Shown here: in pieces, positions 1-7,344 of the stretch
Layout of the letters: each line of letters starts with the position of its first letter
Numbering within the stretch: position 1 is the first letter of the stretch
Source: Yeguia hominis
GTDB taxonomy: Bacteria > Bacillota > Clostridia > Oscillospirales > Acutalibacteraceae
Assembly (NCBI RefSeq): GCF_014384705.1
Contig: NZ_JACRSN010000015.1
Span: forward strand, 1 to 64,000
DNA: 64,000 nucleotides
Direction: 5' to 3'
The notes under the pieces: model-generated
What the model saw: only the letters and a program-made list of their open reading frames with translations
Told to the model about the DNA's origin: nothing
Database searches by the model: none
Position numbers and translations under genes: made by a program

Positions 1-81
1 ATTGGTAAATTTATTTGCCAACCCCGCCGCCCGAATAGCCGTATAGATAAGGTTCGGCATATGTTCCACAAGTTAGCTTAA
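1..81 (+). CDS. 3' end of a Tet(O)/Tet(32)-type ribosomal protection gene (partial)
   Basis: The first 26 codons of the window are open and stop at TAA 79-81. They end in the peptide PNSRIDKVRHMFHKLA, which I recognise as the C-terminus of tetracycline ribosomal protection proteins of the Tet(O)/Tet(32)/mosaic O/32/O group. These are EF-G-like GTPases that release tetracycline from the ribosome. The rest of the gene lies left of the window, so the exact allele cannot be told. tet(40) follows 50 bases later, a linkage known for mosaic tet(O/32/O). Confidence 0.8.
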   Translation: MGKFICQPRRPNSRIDKVRHMFHKLA

Positions 82-131
82 CAGCTTGCAAAAGTCATAT
101 AAAATGAGATTTGAAAGGAGAATGTAACTTC

Positions 132-1352
132 ATGTTTGCTAAAAATTCAAAGGCATATTCTGTCTACCTGCTGTTCCGATTTGTCTGTTCCCTGGCGGTT
201 TCTATGTCCACAGTGCTTTCCATCGTGTACCACCTGGAGGTGGTGCAGCTGGATGCTTTCCAGCTTGTCCTGGTAGGGACGGTTCAGGAGACCTCCTGCT
301 TTCTGTTCGAGATGCCCACCGGTGTGGTGGCGGATTTGTATAGCCGTCGGCGCTCGGTGCTGATTGGAATGTTCCTCTACGGCCTGGGCTTTCTGATGGA
401 GGGTGCGCTACCGTGGTTCGCGACGGTTCTGCTGGCCCAGGTTGTCTGGGGTTGCGGTGATACCTTCATCACCGGCGCTCTGGAGGCGTGGATTGCCTCG
501 GAGGAAGAGGACAAACCCATAGACAAGGTGTTCCTGCGGGGCAGTCAAATGGGGCAAATCGGCGGCGTTCTGGGCGTGGTGCTGGGCACACTGCTGGGAA
601 ACATAAACCTGCAAATGCCTGTCATCTTGGGGGGCAGTTTGTGCTTGTTGTTGGGGCTGGTGATGGTTCGCATCATGCCAGAAACCAACTTCTCCCCTGC
701 TATTGAGGAACGGCAGGGCTTGCTTAAAGACTTTGTCTGCCTGTTCAAGCTCAACCTGGGCTTTGTGAAAGGCGCACCTGTGTTGCTGGCGCTCTTAGCA
801 ATCACACTATGCGGGGGACTTGCCAGTGAAGGCTTTGACCGGCTCTCCACCGCTCATTTTCTGGATGACACGGTAATACCCGTTATCGGGCCGCTGAACA
901 GCGTCACTTGGTTCGGTGTTATCAGTCTTATCGGCAGCGGCTTAGGTATTCTGGCTTCTCAGTTGCTCATCGCCCGCATGGAGAAAAAAGGGACTGTCAG
1001 CCGAACCAGTGTGGTCATGTCCACCAGCGCCGGGTATATCCTGTTCCTGGTTCTCTTCGCGGTGGGGCGGAGCTTTTGGTTCATGTTGTTGGTGTTCCTG
1101 CTGGCGGGGCTTATGCGCACCATCAAGGAGCCTGTGCTGGCCGCCTGGATGAACGACCATGTGGATGAGAAAATGCGCGCCACAGTCTTTTCCACCAGCG
1201 GACAGCTGGACTCTTTCGGGCAGATCATCGGCGGGCCTATTGTGGGGCTGGTAGCCCAGCAGGTGTCCATACCCTGGGGGCTGGTCTGTACCGCTTTCCT
1301 GCTGTTGCCCGCGCTGTTCTTAGTGCCGGTGGCGGGAAAGAAGCGGGATTGA
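132..1352 (+). CDS. tet(40): Tetracycline efflux MFS transporter Tet(40)
   Basis: A 406-residue major facilitator protein that exports tetracycline across the membrane. The start MFAKNSKAY at 132 has GAAAGGAG upstream and gives the known Tet(40) length; an in-frame ATG at 111 would overlap that ribosome site. The sequence has about 12 hydrophobic segments and the loop motif GVVADLYSRRRS (MFS motif A, between segments 2 and 3). I recognise it as Tet(40) rather than TetA(P). It lies 50 bases behind a ribosomal protection gene end, so the two are probably co-transcribed and give efflux plus ribosome protection. A strong terminator follows. Confidence 0.93.
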   Translation: MFAKNSKAYSVYLLFRFVCSLAVSMSTVLSIVYHLEVVQLDAFQLVLVGTVQETSCFLFEMPTGVVADLYSRRRSVLIGMFLYGLGFLMEGALPWFATVLLAQVVWGCGDTFITGALEAWIASEEEDKPIDKVFLRGSQMGQIGGVLGVVLGTLLGNINLQMPVILGGSLCLLLGLVMVRIMPETNFSPAIEERQGLLKDFVCLFKLNLGFVKGAPVLLALLAITLCGGLASEGFDRLSTAHFLDDTVIPVIGPLNSVTWFGVISLIGSGLGILASQLLIARMEKKGTVSRTSVVMSTSAGYILFLVLFAVGRSFWFMLLVFLLAGLMRTIKEPVLAAWMNDHVDEKMRATVFSTSGQLDSFGQIIGGPIVGLVAQQVSIPWGLVCTAFLLLPALFLVPVAGKKRD

Positions 1353-1373
1353 TATGGCATAGTTAAGTTTACT

Positions 1374-1409
1374 GACGAGCGGGAGATTACTTCCGCTCGT
1401 CTTCATTTA
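1374..1409 (+). terminator. Rho-independent terminator of the tet pair
   Basis: GACGAGCGG (1374-1382) pairs perfectly with CCGCTCGTC (1393-1401), 9 bp with a 10-nt loop, followed by a short T-rich tail. It sits 21 bases after the tet(40) stop. Confidence 0.8.
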
Positions 1410-1880
1410 GTAGCGCAAAATTTGAGGACTCTTTATTTCCTTATTCGGTATAGCGGAGGCGGCTGTCAATTCGACATAATTTTCTTGTGATACTTTACCG
1501 TACATGAGCATTTGTTTCGTATTTGAAAGAACAAACTCACCAAATAAAAAAAACGATATTCGGGTGGGTTATTTTGTTATACCCTAAATTACCCTCTGAA
1601 TTTGTTTTTAAATTTGGAGGGATTTTTTTATGTCCTTTTTTCGGGCAGTTATCTATCTGCTCATACGAAGCAAAATTTATCAATACATAGCATATCAGAG
1701 AACGGCAGGAAACCAGTTAAAAAAATTTCTGCCAGTGCAACGGTACTTCTCACCTTGAAAGTAGAAGTACAATCTCCATACAATAGAATTACTATTTCCT
1801 ATAACCGTAAAGGTCACAGAGCCTTTGCGGTTTTTCTTTTGTCGATTTTTGTTGGAAAGTGCCGTAGGGCTGTTTCTGAT
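1403..1880. other. Non-coding structured leader region; possible minus-strand gene remnant
   Basis: No convincing gene. On the minus strand about 60 open codons end at TAA (1409-1407), with the protein-like stretch NTKQMLMYGKVSQENY but no start; it may be a gene tail left by recombination. The plus strand carries a string of hairpins: 1592-1621 (CCCTC/GAGGG plus AATTT/AAATT) followed by seven Ts, 1743-1770 (GTACTTCT/AGAAGTAC), and 1802-1834 (AACCGtAAAGG/CCTTTgCGGTT) followed by TTTC. Together they look like a regulated leader of the sigma-like gene at 1949. Confidence 0.45.
1802..1838 (+). terminator. Attenuator-like terminator in the leader of the first sigma-like gene
   Basis: AACCGtAAAGG and CCTTTgCGGTT form a stem of about 10 bp with one mismatch, followed by TTTTTCTTTT. 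It lies 110 bases before the sigma-like gene, so it may act as an attenuator rather than an operon end. Confidence 0.55.
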
Positions 1881-1955
1881 ATGCGGTGTCGTTCTCCGCC
1901 TCTCCATCTGGATTTTTTACATTTCAAAAATTCAGATGGGAGGTATTTATGGTGA
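1881..1955 (+). CDS. Possible 24-codon leader peptide overlapping the sigma-like gene start
   Basis: ATG 1881 opens a 24-codon frame starting MRCRSPPLHLDF that ends at TGA 1953-1955, four bases past the start of the downstream gene (ATGGTGA). The frame runs through the hairpin that covers the downstream ribosome site, so its translation would open that hairpin. Its own ribosome site is weak (AGGGC). The same hairpin and an RSPP-type translation recur at 48048-48138. I infer a coupling or leader peptide; there is no direct proof. Confidence 0.35.
   Translation: MRCRSPPLHLDFLHFKNSDGRYLW
1902..1943 (+). promoter_or_regulatory. Hairpin sequestering the ribosome site of the sigma-like gene at 1949
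   Basis: CTCCATCTG (1902-1910) pairs with CAGATGGGAG (1933-1942, one bulge), and an inner GATTTTT/AAAAATTC stem extends it. The ribosome site GGGAGG (1938-1943) is therefore held in the stem. It has the same layout as 7722-7777 and 48081-48130. Confidence 0.55.
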
Positions 1956-2461
1956 AATATGCACCAAGAAAGGTATATATCAGAGAAAGTGGCGGCTATG
2001 TGGAATTATCCTACACGGAGTTCTGCCGTTGCAGGGAATCCGACCAGACCTATATGGACAAGCTGTTTATCCCCATTCAAGGCTGTCTGCTTGAAGTCGT
2101 GAGGGAGCAATACACAGACTTCTACCGTGACAAGGAACGGTGGCGTTATCTGCAAAAATTAGATACAAAGAATAGACTGCTATCTCTCGACGGATTTACG
2201 GACAGCGAGGGGAATCCTCTGGACTTTATCACTGATGAAGCGGTGGACATTGCAGAAACCGTTGTCAATGCGGTCATGGTGGACAGGCTGAAAGCCGCCC
2301 TGCCTTTGCTGTCGGATAGTGAACAGGAGCTGATACAGGCAATCTTTTTTGACGGACTTTCCGAGCGTGAAGTCGGGGCGAGGTTGGGCATAACCCAGAG
2401 CGTTGTAAACAAACGCAAAGCCAGAATCCTAATAAAACTAAGAAAGATAATAGAAAATTAA
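1949..2461 (+). CDS. Small sigma-70-like transcription regulator
   Basis: 170 residues from MVKYAPRKVY. The start at 1949 is chosen because GGGAGG lies 5 bases upstream; an earlier in-frame start at 1886 would lie inside the leader hairpin. The C-terminal part, LSDSEQELIQAIFFDGLSEREVGARLGITQSVVNKRKARI, is a sigma region 4-type helix-turn-helix. Such small sigma or sigma-like proteins are common on Tn916/Tn1549-type elements and control element genes. No region 2 is visible, so it may act as a regulator rather than a full sigma factor. A terminator follows within 20 bases. Confidence 0.7.
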   Translation: MVKYAPRKVYIRESGGYVELSYTEFCRCRESDQTYMDKLFIPIQGCLLEVVREQYTDFYRDKERWRYLQKLDTKNRLLSLDGFTDSEGNPLDFITDEAVDIAETVVNAVMVDRLKAALPLLSDSEQELIQAIFFDGLSEREVGARLGITQSVVNKRKARILIKLRKIIEN

Positions 2462-2475
2462 AATTTAAGGCGTTC

Positions 2476-2517
2476 AGCCCCCTTGTTTTTTCCTTTGGGA
2501 AGATGAGGGGGCTTTTC
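2476..2517 (+). terminator. Terminator or attenuator between the two sigma-like genes
   Basis: AGCCCCCT (2476-2483) pairs with AGGGGGCT (2506-2513), 8 bp with a 22-nt loop, then TTTTCTC. It lies between the stop of one sigma-like gene and the start of the next. Confidence 0.65.
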
Positions 2518-2522
2518 TCTGC

Positions 2523-2547
2523 CCTCTCAATCAATTCTGATTGGAGG
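2523..2547 (+). promoter_or_regulatory. Hairpin over the ribosome site of the gene at 2556
   Basis: CCTC (2523-2526) and CAATCA (2528-2533) pair with TGATTG (2538-2543) and GAGG (2544-2547), with a 4-nt loop and one bulged T. The ribosome site GGAGG (2543-2547) is in the stem, as at the other regulatory genes here. Confidence 0.5.
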
Positions 2548-2555
2548 AAGTAAGA

Positions 2556-2981
2556 ATGGCATACAACCACGGACGGGAGGACAGGAAATGGCGTATCTGG
2601 AAAGAAGCGGAGGAAAAGCTGCTGCGTGAGTGCGGCGTTGATGAAGCGACCATTGAGCAGATACGCATGGCGGACAGGGCAGACTTCAATTCCAACAGGC
2701 GGTTTTACCGATGGACGAATGACGTTGCGGAATATCTTGAGGACATGGCAGGCAGGGAGCGGCAGGCGGAAGTGGGTACGGTTGCGGAGTTACTGGAAGA
2801 GATTGAGAGCGAAAATCTCTATCAAGTATTAGTCACGGTGGACGGGCGTACCTTGAAAATCGTCCTGCTGAAAATGCAGGGGTATTCCACAAAGGAGATT
2901 GCCCCGCTTGTGCATTTGACGACTGGTGCCATCTATGCGAGGTTAGACCATCTGCGGAAGAAGCTGCGGAAAATTTTATAG
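2556..2981 (+). CDS. Second small sigma-70-like regulator
   Basis: 141 residues starting MAYNHGREDRKW. The start at 2556 is set by GGAGGAAG 5 bases upstream rather than the TTG at 2541. The C-terminus, LKIVLLKMQGYSTKEIAPLVHLTTGAIYARLDHLRKKLRKIL, is a region 4-type helix-turn-helix with a basic tail. The N-terminal half is charged and unknown. It forms a pair with the regulator at 1949, each preceded by a terminator and a ribosome-site hairpin, so both are probably expressed only under particular translation or elongation conditions. Exact targets cannot be read from sequence. Confidence 0.6.
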   Translation: MAYNHGREDRKWRIWKEAEEKLLRECGVDEATIEQIRMADRADFNSNRRFYRWTNDVAEYLEDMAGRERQAEVGTVAELLEEIESENLYQVLVTVDGRTLKIVLLKMQGYSTKEIAPLVHLTTGAIYARLDHLRKKLRKIL

Positions 2982-3016
2982 CTTCTAAAACAGCCTGCCA
3001 TCCTGCGGGCTACTGG

Positions 3017-3049
3017 GTGAGGGATGGAAATCCCCTCACTCATTTTTTG
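3017..3049 (+). terminator. Terminator/attenuator before a broken reading frame
   Basis: GTGAGGGAT (3017-3025) pairs with ATCCCCTCAC (3030-3039) with one bulge, followed by TCATTTTTTG. It is immediately followed by AGGAGG and a 14-codon frame (3064-3108, MAYRVKAWEEPMSL) that looks like the start of a disrupted gene. Confidence 0.65.
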
Positions 3050-3084
3050 CAGGAGGACAACAGGATGGCATACAGGGTTAAGGC

Positions 3085-3555
3085 ATGGGAAGAACCTATG
3101 AGTCTATGATGGAGGAACTGGAAGTAATAGAAATTCTTTCTACTGCTTATGATGGTGACGAATTTCCGGGTTATGAGAACATAAGATTGAGTTTTTCACA
3201 ACTGGAAACGATTATTCGGAATAAACGCAGCGGTTGGCTTGATGCTTTGAGAAATCAAAAAGCAGTTTATCTTATAACTGATACCAGCAACGGAAAAATG
3301 TATGTTGGCTCGGCAACTGCTCAGTATGGAATGTTGCTTCAAAGGTGGACTAACTATATAGACAATGGACACGGTGGGAATGTTGAACTTAAACATATTG
3401 TTGACACCAAAGGGTTTGATTATATAAAAGCAAATTTTCAGTATTCAGTATTAGAAAACTATAACGCACGAATGGATGATAATTACATACTGAGTCGTGA
3501 AAAATGGTGGAAAGATACCCTTTGCACAAGACAATTCGGATATAATAAAAACTGA
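3085..3555 (+). CDS. GIY-YIG-like nuclease family protein, probably N-terminally altered
   Basis: 156 residues. The block AVYLITDTSNGKMYVGSA followed by LLQRWTNYIDNGHGGNVEL resembles the GIY-YIG fold core (VYLI...YVG pair, conserved Arg, later Glu in SREKWW). GIY-YIG proteins are single-domain nucleases found in homing enzymes and mobile elements. The family members I know have a longer N-terminal domain; here it is only about 55 residues. The start overlaps an out-of-frame 14-codon frame that has the good ribosome site (AGGAGG before 3064). A fusion or frameshift at the 5' end is likely. Start at 3085 is uncertain; 3106 is an alternative. Confidence 0.6.
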   Translation: MGRTYESMMEELEVIEILSTAYDGDEFPGYENIRLSFSQLETIIRNKRSGWLDALRNQKAVYLITDTSNGKMYVGSATAQYGMLLQRWTNYIDNGHGGNVELKHIVDTKGFDYIKANFQYSVLENYNARMDDNYILSREKWWKDTLCTRQFGYNKN

Positions 3556-3563
3556 TAAAAATT

Positions 3564-3597
3564 AGACCGTCAGATCTCATTCGAGACTTGACGGTCT
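3564..3597. terminator. Bidirectional terminator between convergent genes
   Basis: AGACCGTCA (3564-3572) pairs with TGACGGTCT (3589-3597), 9 bp, followed by TATATTTTTTT. It separates the GIY-YIG gene (plus) from the ImmA-like gene (minus). Confidence 0.75.
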
Positions 3598-4130
3598 TAT
3601 ATTTTTTTACTGTATTTAAGAAAATCGTTTTGGTGTTCCTGTTTGCGAAGTTGATAGCCTTGTGCAATCAGCGTATCTACTTTCAGAGCAATTAGGTTTA
3701 TGTCGGAACACATTGCCCGTGCAATCTGCTGAATGTCATAGCCGTTTTCAATGTATTCCAAAATGGTGTCGTCCGGGAGCGAAGCCTGAGAAGCGAAGAT
3801 ATTTGCTTCATACTCCATACGGTTCTCTCTCATATCAAAGATGTTGAACTCTTTGAACCCGCCGACAGCAACCGCTTCTTGCCTGTGGAGAACATCGTGT
3901 CCGATTTCGTGCCATAGCACTATCTGTTCCACGACCGGGTGCATACCGTTTTTAAGGAAAACAAAGCGGTTCTTCAGAATGACCTTGTATGCTCCACGCT
4001 GCTTTTCAAAATCTCGGTAGATAATATTGATACCAAGCTCTTTTGCGACCTTGTACGGGTCACGAGTACCGCAACGGTCAATGAGCTTGTTGACGATTTT
4101 CACAATTTCAGCCGTAGTGTAATACCCCAA
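3597..4130 (-). CDS. ImmA/IrrE-type metallopeptidase of element A
   Basis: 177 residues. The motif LWHEIGHDVLH is the HExxH zinc site of the ImmA/IrrE family. In ICEBs1 the ImmA protease cleaves the ImmR repressor and so triggers excision; by position this protein should cut the repressor encoded just upstream (4231-4641). It starts with TTG at 4130, 8 bases after GGGAGGT. The downstream acidic part (FDMRENRMEYEANIFASQA) carries the third zinc ligand region typical of the family. A homologous pair with the same order lies in element B (45880-46935). Confidence 0.85.
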   Translation of the reverse strand: MGYYTTAEIVKIVNKLIDRCGTRDPYKVAKELGINIIYRDFEKQRGAYKVILKNRFVFLKNGMHPVVEQIVLWHEIGHDVLHRQEAVAVGGFKEFNIFDMRENRMEYEANIFASQASLPDDTILEYIENGYDIQQIARAMCSDINLIALKVDTLIAQGYQLRKQEHQNDFLKYSKKI

Positions 4131-4230
4131 TCCGGCTCACCTCCCATATTATAGTATATCGGATATTTACCCTATAATAAATTATAAACTATTGTGTGTC
4201 CCATATATTGGACTTAGTTCACTGTGAGGA

Positions 4231-4641
4231 TTACTCGTCTTTGCGGTATTTCTTCGGGGTGTATTTTTTATTGTTCTTCTTTGCAATAAGATATGCTTCC
4301 TGAATAGCGTCAACCATTTCACGCATATCTTCGTCAGCCATTTCGCCGCCGGCAAACAGACCGGTAACTTCTGCAAGCAACTCCTGAGCCTGTCTTGCCC
4401 CTCTGCGTCCGTATTTATCCTCTACATCGGCGATGAAAGCGTCATCCTCAGACAGCAGATAATTCACATTTACATTTAATGCTTCTGCCAGCTTCTTGTA
4501 TCTTTCCGTTCCTCTCGGACGGGATTTATCATTTTCATAAGAACAAATTACACGTCGGGTTACGCCTATTTTTTCAGCCAATTCATCCTGATTAAGACCG
4601 AGTTTAGTCCTCTCTGCTTTGACTTTTTCACCGAATGTCAT
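4231..4641 (-). CDS. XRE-family repressor (ImmR-like) of element A
   Basis: 136 residues. Residues 1-60 form a Cro/CI-type helix-turn-helix (FGEKVKAERTKLGLNQDELAEKIGVTRRVICSYENDKSRPR), followed by a helical region and a basic tail KKYTPKKYRKDE. ATG 4641 is preferred over GTG 4653 because AAGGAG lies 11 bases before it and would overlap the GTG. It is divergent from the polymerase operon at 4792 and upstream of an ImmA-like protease. By analogy with ImmR it should bind the operator-like repeats at 4673-4763 and repress until cut. The element B homologue shares the YTPKKYRK tail. Confidence 0.85.
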   Translation of the reverse strand: MTFGEKVKAERTKLGLNQDELAEKIGVTRRVICSYENDKSRPRGTERYKKLAEALNVNVNYLLSEDDAFIADVEDKYGRRGARQAQELLAEVTGLFAGGEMADEDMREMVDAIQEAYLIAKKNNKKYTPKKYRKDE

Positions 4642-4672
4642 CTTTGATTTCACTCCTTAAAAGAATATTTAC

Positions 4673-4763
4673 AGTTTAACTTCTCATTTACTCTTGACAA
4701 GTACACTTAAACTGCGTATAATAAGAAACAGGAAGTTGAACTACTCATAGTTTACACTAAACT
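4673..4763. promoter_or_regulatory. Operator array between repressor and polymerase operon
   Basis: Four related sites share an AGTTTAA/TTAAACT core: AGTTTAA 4673-4679, TTAAACT 4707-4713 (inside the promoter spacer), AGTTGAACT 4734-4742 (a palindrome) and AGTTTACACTAAACT 4749-4763 (a perfect palindrome with a 3-nt centre). They flank the promoter at 4694 and are the likely binding sites of the XRE repressor. Confidence 0.6.
4694..4722 (+). promoter_or_regulatory. Consensus sigma-70 promoter for the polymerase operon
   Basis: TTGACA (4694-4699) and TATAAT (4717-4722) are separated by exactly 17 bases, a perfect consensus. A repressor-like half-site lies in the spacer. Transcription would start about 60 bases before ATG 4792. 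Confidence 0.85.
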
Positions 4764-4791
4764 TCCCAAAATGTCAAGGGGGGTTCAAAAA

Positions 4792-6027
4792 ATGTTACGA
4801 AGCATACTTCATTGTGATATGAACAACTTCTATGCCAGCGTCGAATGTATGCTCGACCCCGCATTGAAGAAATATCCGATTGCTGTCTGCGGCTCTGTGG
4901 AGGAACGACACGGTATCGTGCTTGCAAAGAACTACAAAGCAAAGGCTTTTGATGTGAAAACCGGGGACGCAGTATGGCAGGCTAAACAGAAGTGCAAGGA
5001 CTTGGTTGTAGTGCCGCCCCATTATGAGGAGTATATCAAATACTCAAAGCTTGCGAGAAGCGTTTATGAGCGATATACCGACCAAGTTGAACCGTATGGT
5101 ATGGACGAGTGTTGGCTGGATATTAGCGGGACAGAAAGCCTTTTCGGTTCGCCGGAAAAGGTGGCAAATGAAATTCGTGAAACGATGAAGTTTGAACTCG
5201 GCTTGACGATTTCTGTGGGTGTTTCCTTTAATAAGATATTTGCGAAGCTCGGCTCGGATATGAAGAAACCGGACGCAGTAACCGTTATACCAAAGGATAC
5301 ATTCAAAGAAAAGATTTGGGGACTTCCTGCCGCTGACCTGCTCGGTGTAGGACGGGCAACCCAGCGAGTGCTTGACAGCTATTGTATTCGTACCATCGGG
5401 GATTTAGCGAATAACGACCCTGAGTTCTTACGCAGAAGATTAGGAAAGAACGGAGTAGTTTTATGGAACTATGCCAACGGCAACGACCTTTCCCTTGTTG
5501 CCAAGAAAGACTTCGTTTCTCCTATAAAAAGTGTAGGACACGGTATAACAACAGTAGCAGATTTAGAGAAACCGGAGCAGGTGTGGCCCGTGTTTCTCGA
5601 ATTAACCCAAGACATCGGACACAAGCTCCGTGTTCACGGACTGAGTGCAGAAGGTGTCGCAATACATATTAGAGACAACACGCTCAATACAAGGCAATGG
5701 CAGACGAAGATTGCACTTCCTACACAGTCTCCGATGATTATTGCAAAGACCGCTTTTCAGTTGTTTGAAAAAAGATATGGGTGGAATAACCCTATCCGTT
5801 CTGTGACAGTACAAGCCATAAATCTTATTCCACAAGACACGCCCCGTCAAATAGATATGTTTATGGACGCCGCAAAGCAGGACAAATTGGAGCGAATGGA
5901 AAAGTGTGTTGAAGAAATCAGACGGCGTTTCGGAAAGGACAGCATAAGGAATGGGGTTCTGTGTCAGAACTTGCGGCTACCACCGGAAAAAGCCGAAATC
6001 ACTATGCCGACAGGTATGGTTGGTTAA
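4792..6027 (+). CDS. Y-family translesion DNA polymerase (UmuC/DinB-type)
   Basis: 411 residues from MLRSILHCDMNNFYASVE; start set by AAGGGGGG upstream. The first acidic site DMNNFYASVE and the second YGMDECWLDISG are the catalytic carboxylates of Y-family polymerases, which copy damaged DNA with low fidelity. The helix-hairpin-helix LLGVGRATQRVLDSYCIRTIGDL and a C-terminal little-finger domain follow. The gene leads an operon of about five genes (4792-7538) driven by a consensus promoter under probable repressor control, so the element carries an inducible mutagenic polymerase. It could be called UmuC-like or PolIV-like; the family is certain. Confidence 0.88.
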   Translation: MLRSILHCDMNNFYASVECMLDPALKKYPIAVCGSVEERHGIVLAKNYKAKAFDVKTGDAVWQAKQKCKDLVVVPPHYEEYIKYSKLARSVYERYTDQVEPYGMDECWLDISGTESLFGSPEKVANEIRETMKFELGLTISVGVSFNKIFAKLGSDMKKPDAVTVIPKDTFKEKIWGLPAADLLGVGRATQRVLDSYCIRTIGDLANNDPEFLRRRLGKNGVVLWNYANGNDLSLVAKKDFVSPIKSVGHGITTVADLEKPEQVWPVFLELTQDIGHKLRVHGLSAEGVAIHIRDNTLNTRQWQTKIALPTQSPMIIAKTAFQLFEKRYGWNNPIRSVTVQAINLIPQDTPRQIDMFMDAAKQDKLERMEKCVEEIRRRFGKDSIRNGVLCQNLRLPPEKAEITMPTGMVG

Positions 6028-6039
6028 GGAGGTCTAAAT

Positions 6040-6339
6040 GTGATTGACGAAAAAGAGGTTACGGCTTATGTTACGATGCCCGACTGCTTTTTGCAGGGGT
6101 GCAGCGAAGATATTGTTATCTTTCGTGCGGACGGCGGAAACCATTTTACCGACTACGGTATATATGAGGGAATGTTTCTTTTCTTTGACCGGAAAAAACG
6201 CTTTAAGAAAGGAAGGCTTTCCTGTTACATCAATACTGCCGGAGATGACCGACCCAAGTACAGGGTGTCGGATAAGAACATCGACGGATACAAGCACTTG
6301 GGAAGATTAGTTTTGACTTTGAGAAATTACGAGGAATAA
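6040..6339 (+). CDS. Hypothetical protein, possibly S24/UmuD-like fold
   Basis: 99 residues, GTG start at 6040 behind AAGGAGGT, 12 bases after the polymerase stop. The pattern DYGIYEGMFLFFDRKKRFKKGRLSCYIN, followed by YRVSDKNIDGYKHLGRL, resembles the beta-rich core of LexA/UmuD-type S24 proteins, and the place next to a UmuC-like gene fits. I see no clear Ser/Lys catalytic pair, so it would not be an active peptidase. The similarity is weak; otherwise unknown. Confidence 0.5.
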   Translation: MIDEKEVTAYVTMPDCFLQGCSEDIVIFRADGGNHFTDYGIYEGMFLFFDRKKRFKKGRLSCYINTAGDDRPKYRVSDKNIDGYKHLGRLVLTLRNYEE

Positions 6340-6341
6340 AA

Positions 6342-6593
6342 ATGGAATCCGAAAGAAGAAAAGTTTATGTTGAAGTAAATGTAACACATAGACCTGATGG
6401 AACGGCTCGTCCGAACTTCATCAAGTTTGAGAATGATGAAAAATATGAGATAGACCGTGTAATTCAGAAATGCCGTGCGGCTTCCACCAAAGTCGGAGGA
6501 ACCGGTATCCGCTACACGGTACAGATTTGCGGCAAGCCCACATTTCTGTTCGACGAAGAAAACGGAAAGTGGTTTGTAGAAGCAAAATCCTAA
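6342..6593 (+). CDS. Conserved small protein of polymerase operons
   Basis: 83 residues, starting 3 bases after the previous stop, so translationally coupled. The sequence MESERRKVYVEVNVTH, then IKFENDEKYEIDRVIQKCRAASTKVGG and KWFVEAKS, is of a small beta-rich type that I have seen next to Y-family polymerases in Bacillota elements. No catalytic motif is visible. Its function is unknown; position suggests an accessory role to the polymerase. Confidence 0.6.
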   Translation: MESERRKVYVEVNVTHRPDGTARPNFIKFENDEKYEIDRVIQKCRAASTKVGGTGIRYTVQICGKPTFLFDEENGKWFVEAKS

Positions 6594-6612
6594 TGGTAGG
6601 AGGTTTTGTAAC

Positions 6613-7344
6613 TTGAAACATTTATCGAGATTTGACATCGAAGCGATTGCCGACAAGTATGTTCAGGCATATATGGCACTTCCCGATGTCCGTAACACAC
6701 AAATATACAGAATTGACCCGGAGCTTCTCTTGGAGAAGGTTCTCGGATTGAATGTCGAATACCAGCACCTATCTTATGACGGTAGTATTCTCGGAATGAC
6801 CTCATTTACGGAAATGGGTGTTCAGGTATTTGAAGATGATGATAACGAAGCCTTTTTCTTTTTGGATGGAAAAACCGTTCTCGTGGAAAAGGACTTGAAC
6901 TTTGACAGCAAGCTGAAAGGCAGAAAGAATTTCACCTTAATGCACGAGGGCAGCCATCAGATATTTAAGATGTTGTTCCCGAATGATTACGGTGTGACAC
7001 AGAAATCTGCCGGAGTACATTATTACAAGGCAAATTCCGAGAGAAATAAGCCTATATCCGATTGGGAGGAATGGCAGGCAAATACGCTTGGAGCTGCTAT
7101 CCTTCTTCCCGAAAACCTTATAAAGCAGGGAATGTATCTGTTCAGTCTTGGAGAAAAGATTGAGTGTCTGAACAAAATATACTATCCGAGCGTATATAAG
7201 AGATTTGATGCACTTGCGGATTTTTTAGGGTGTTCCAAAAAAGCACTTGCTATACGAATGAAACAGCTCGGACTTTTGAAAAAGGAGTATCTTGATAATC
7301 CTTTTGATTTGGTTACGGTTTATCCGGAGGTGAGCGAGCTATGA
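6613..7344 (+). CDS. Second ImmA/IrrE-type metallopeptidase
   Basis: 243 residues with TTG start at 6613 behind TAGGAGG. FTLMHEGSHQIF carries an HExxH zinc motif, and WEEWQANTLGAAILLPE provides the downstream glutamate region typical of ImmA/IrrE proteases. The N-terminal 90 residues and C-terminal helical tail are longer than in the protein at 3597-4130. Being inside the repressed operon, it could amplify induction by cutting a repressor once the operon is switched on; that is inference. It overlaps the next gene by 4 bases. Confidence 0.75.
   Translation: MKHLSRFDIEAIADKYVQAYMALPDVRNTQIYRIDPELLLEKVLGLNVEYQHLSYDGSILGMTSFTEMGVQVFEDDDNEAFFFLDGKTVLVEKDLNFDSKLKGRKNFTLMHEGSHQIFKMLFPNDYGVTQKSAGVHYYKANSERNKPISDWEEWQANTLGAAILLPENLIKQGMYLFSLGEKIECLNKIYYPSVYKRFDALADFLGCSKKALAIRMKQLGLLKKEYLDNPFDLVTVYPEVSEL

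Noticed and set aside
1602..1955. 117-codon plus-strand frame in the leader region
   Set aside because: It runs through three hairpins including a terminator-like one, has no ribosome site at its start and no protein-like pattern; only its last 24 codons are plausible as a leader.
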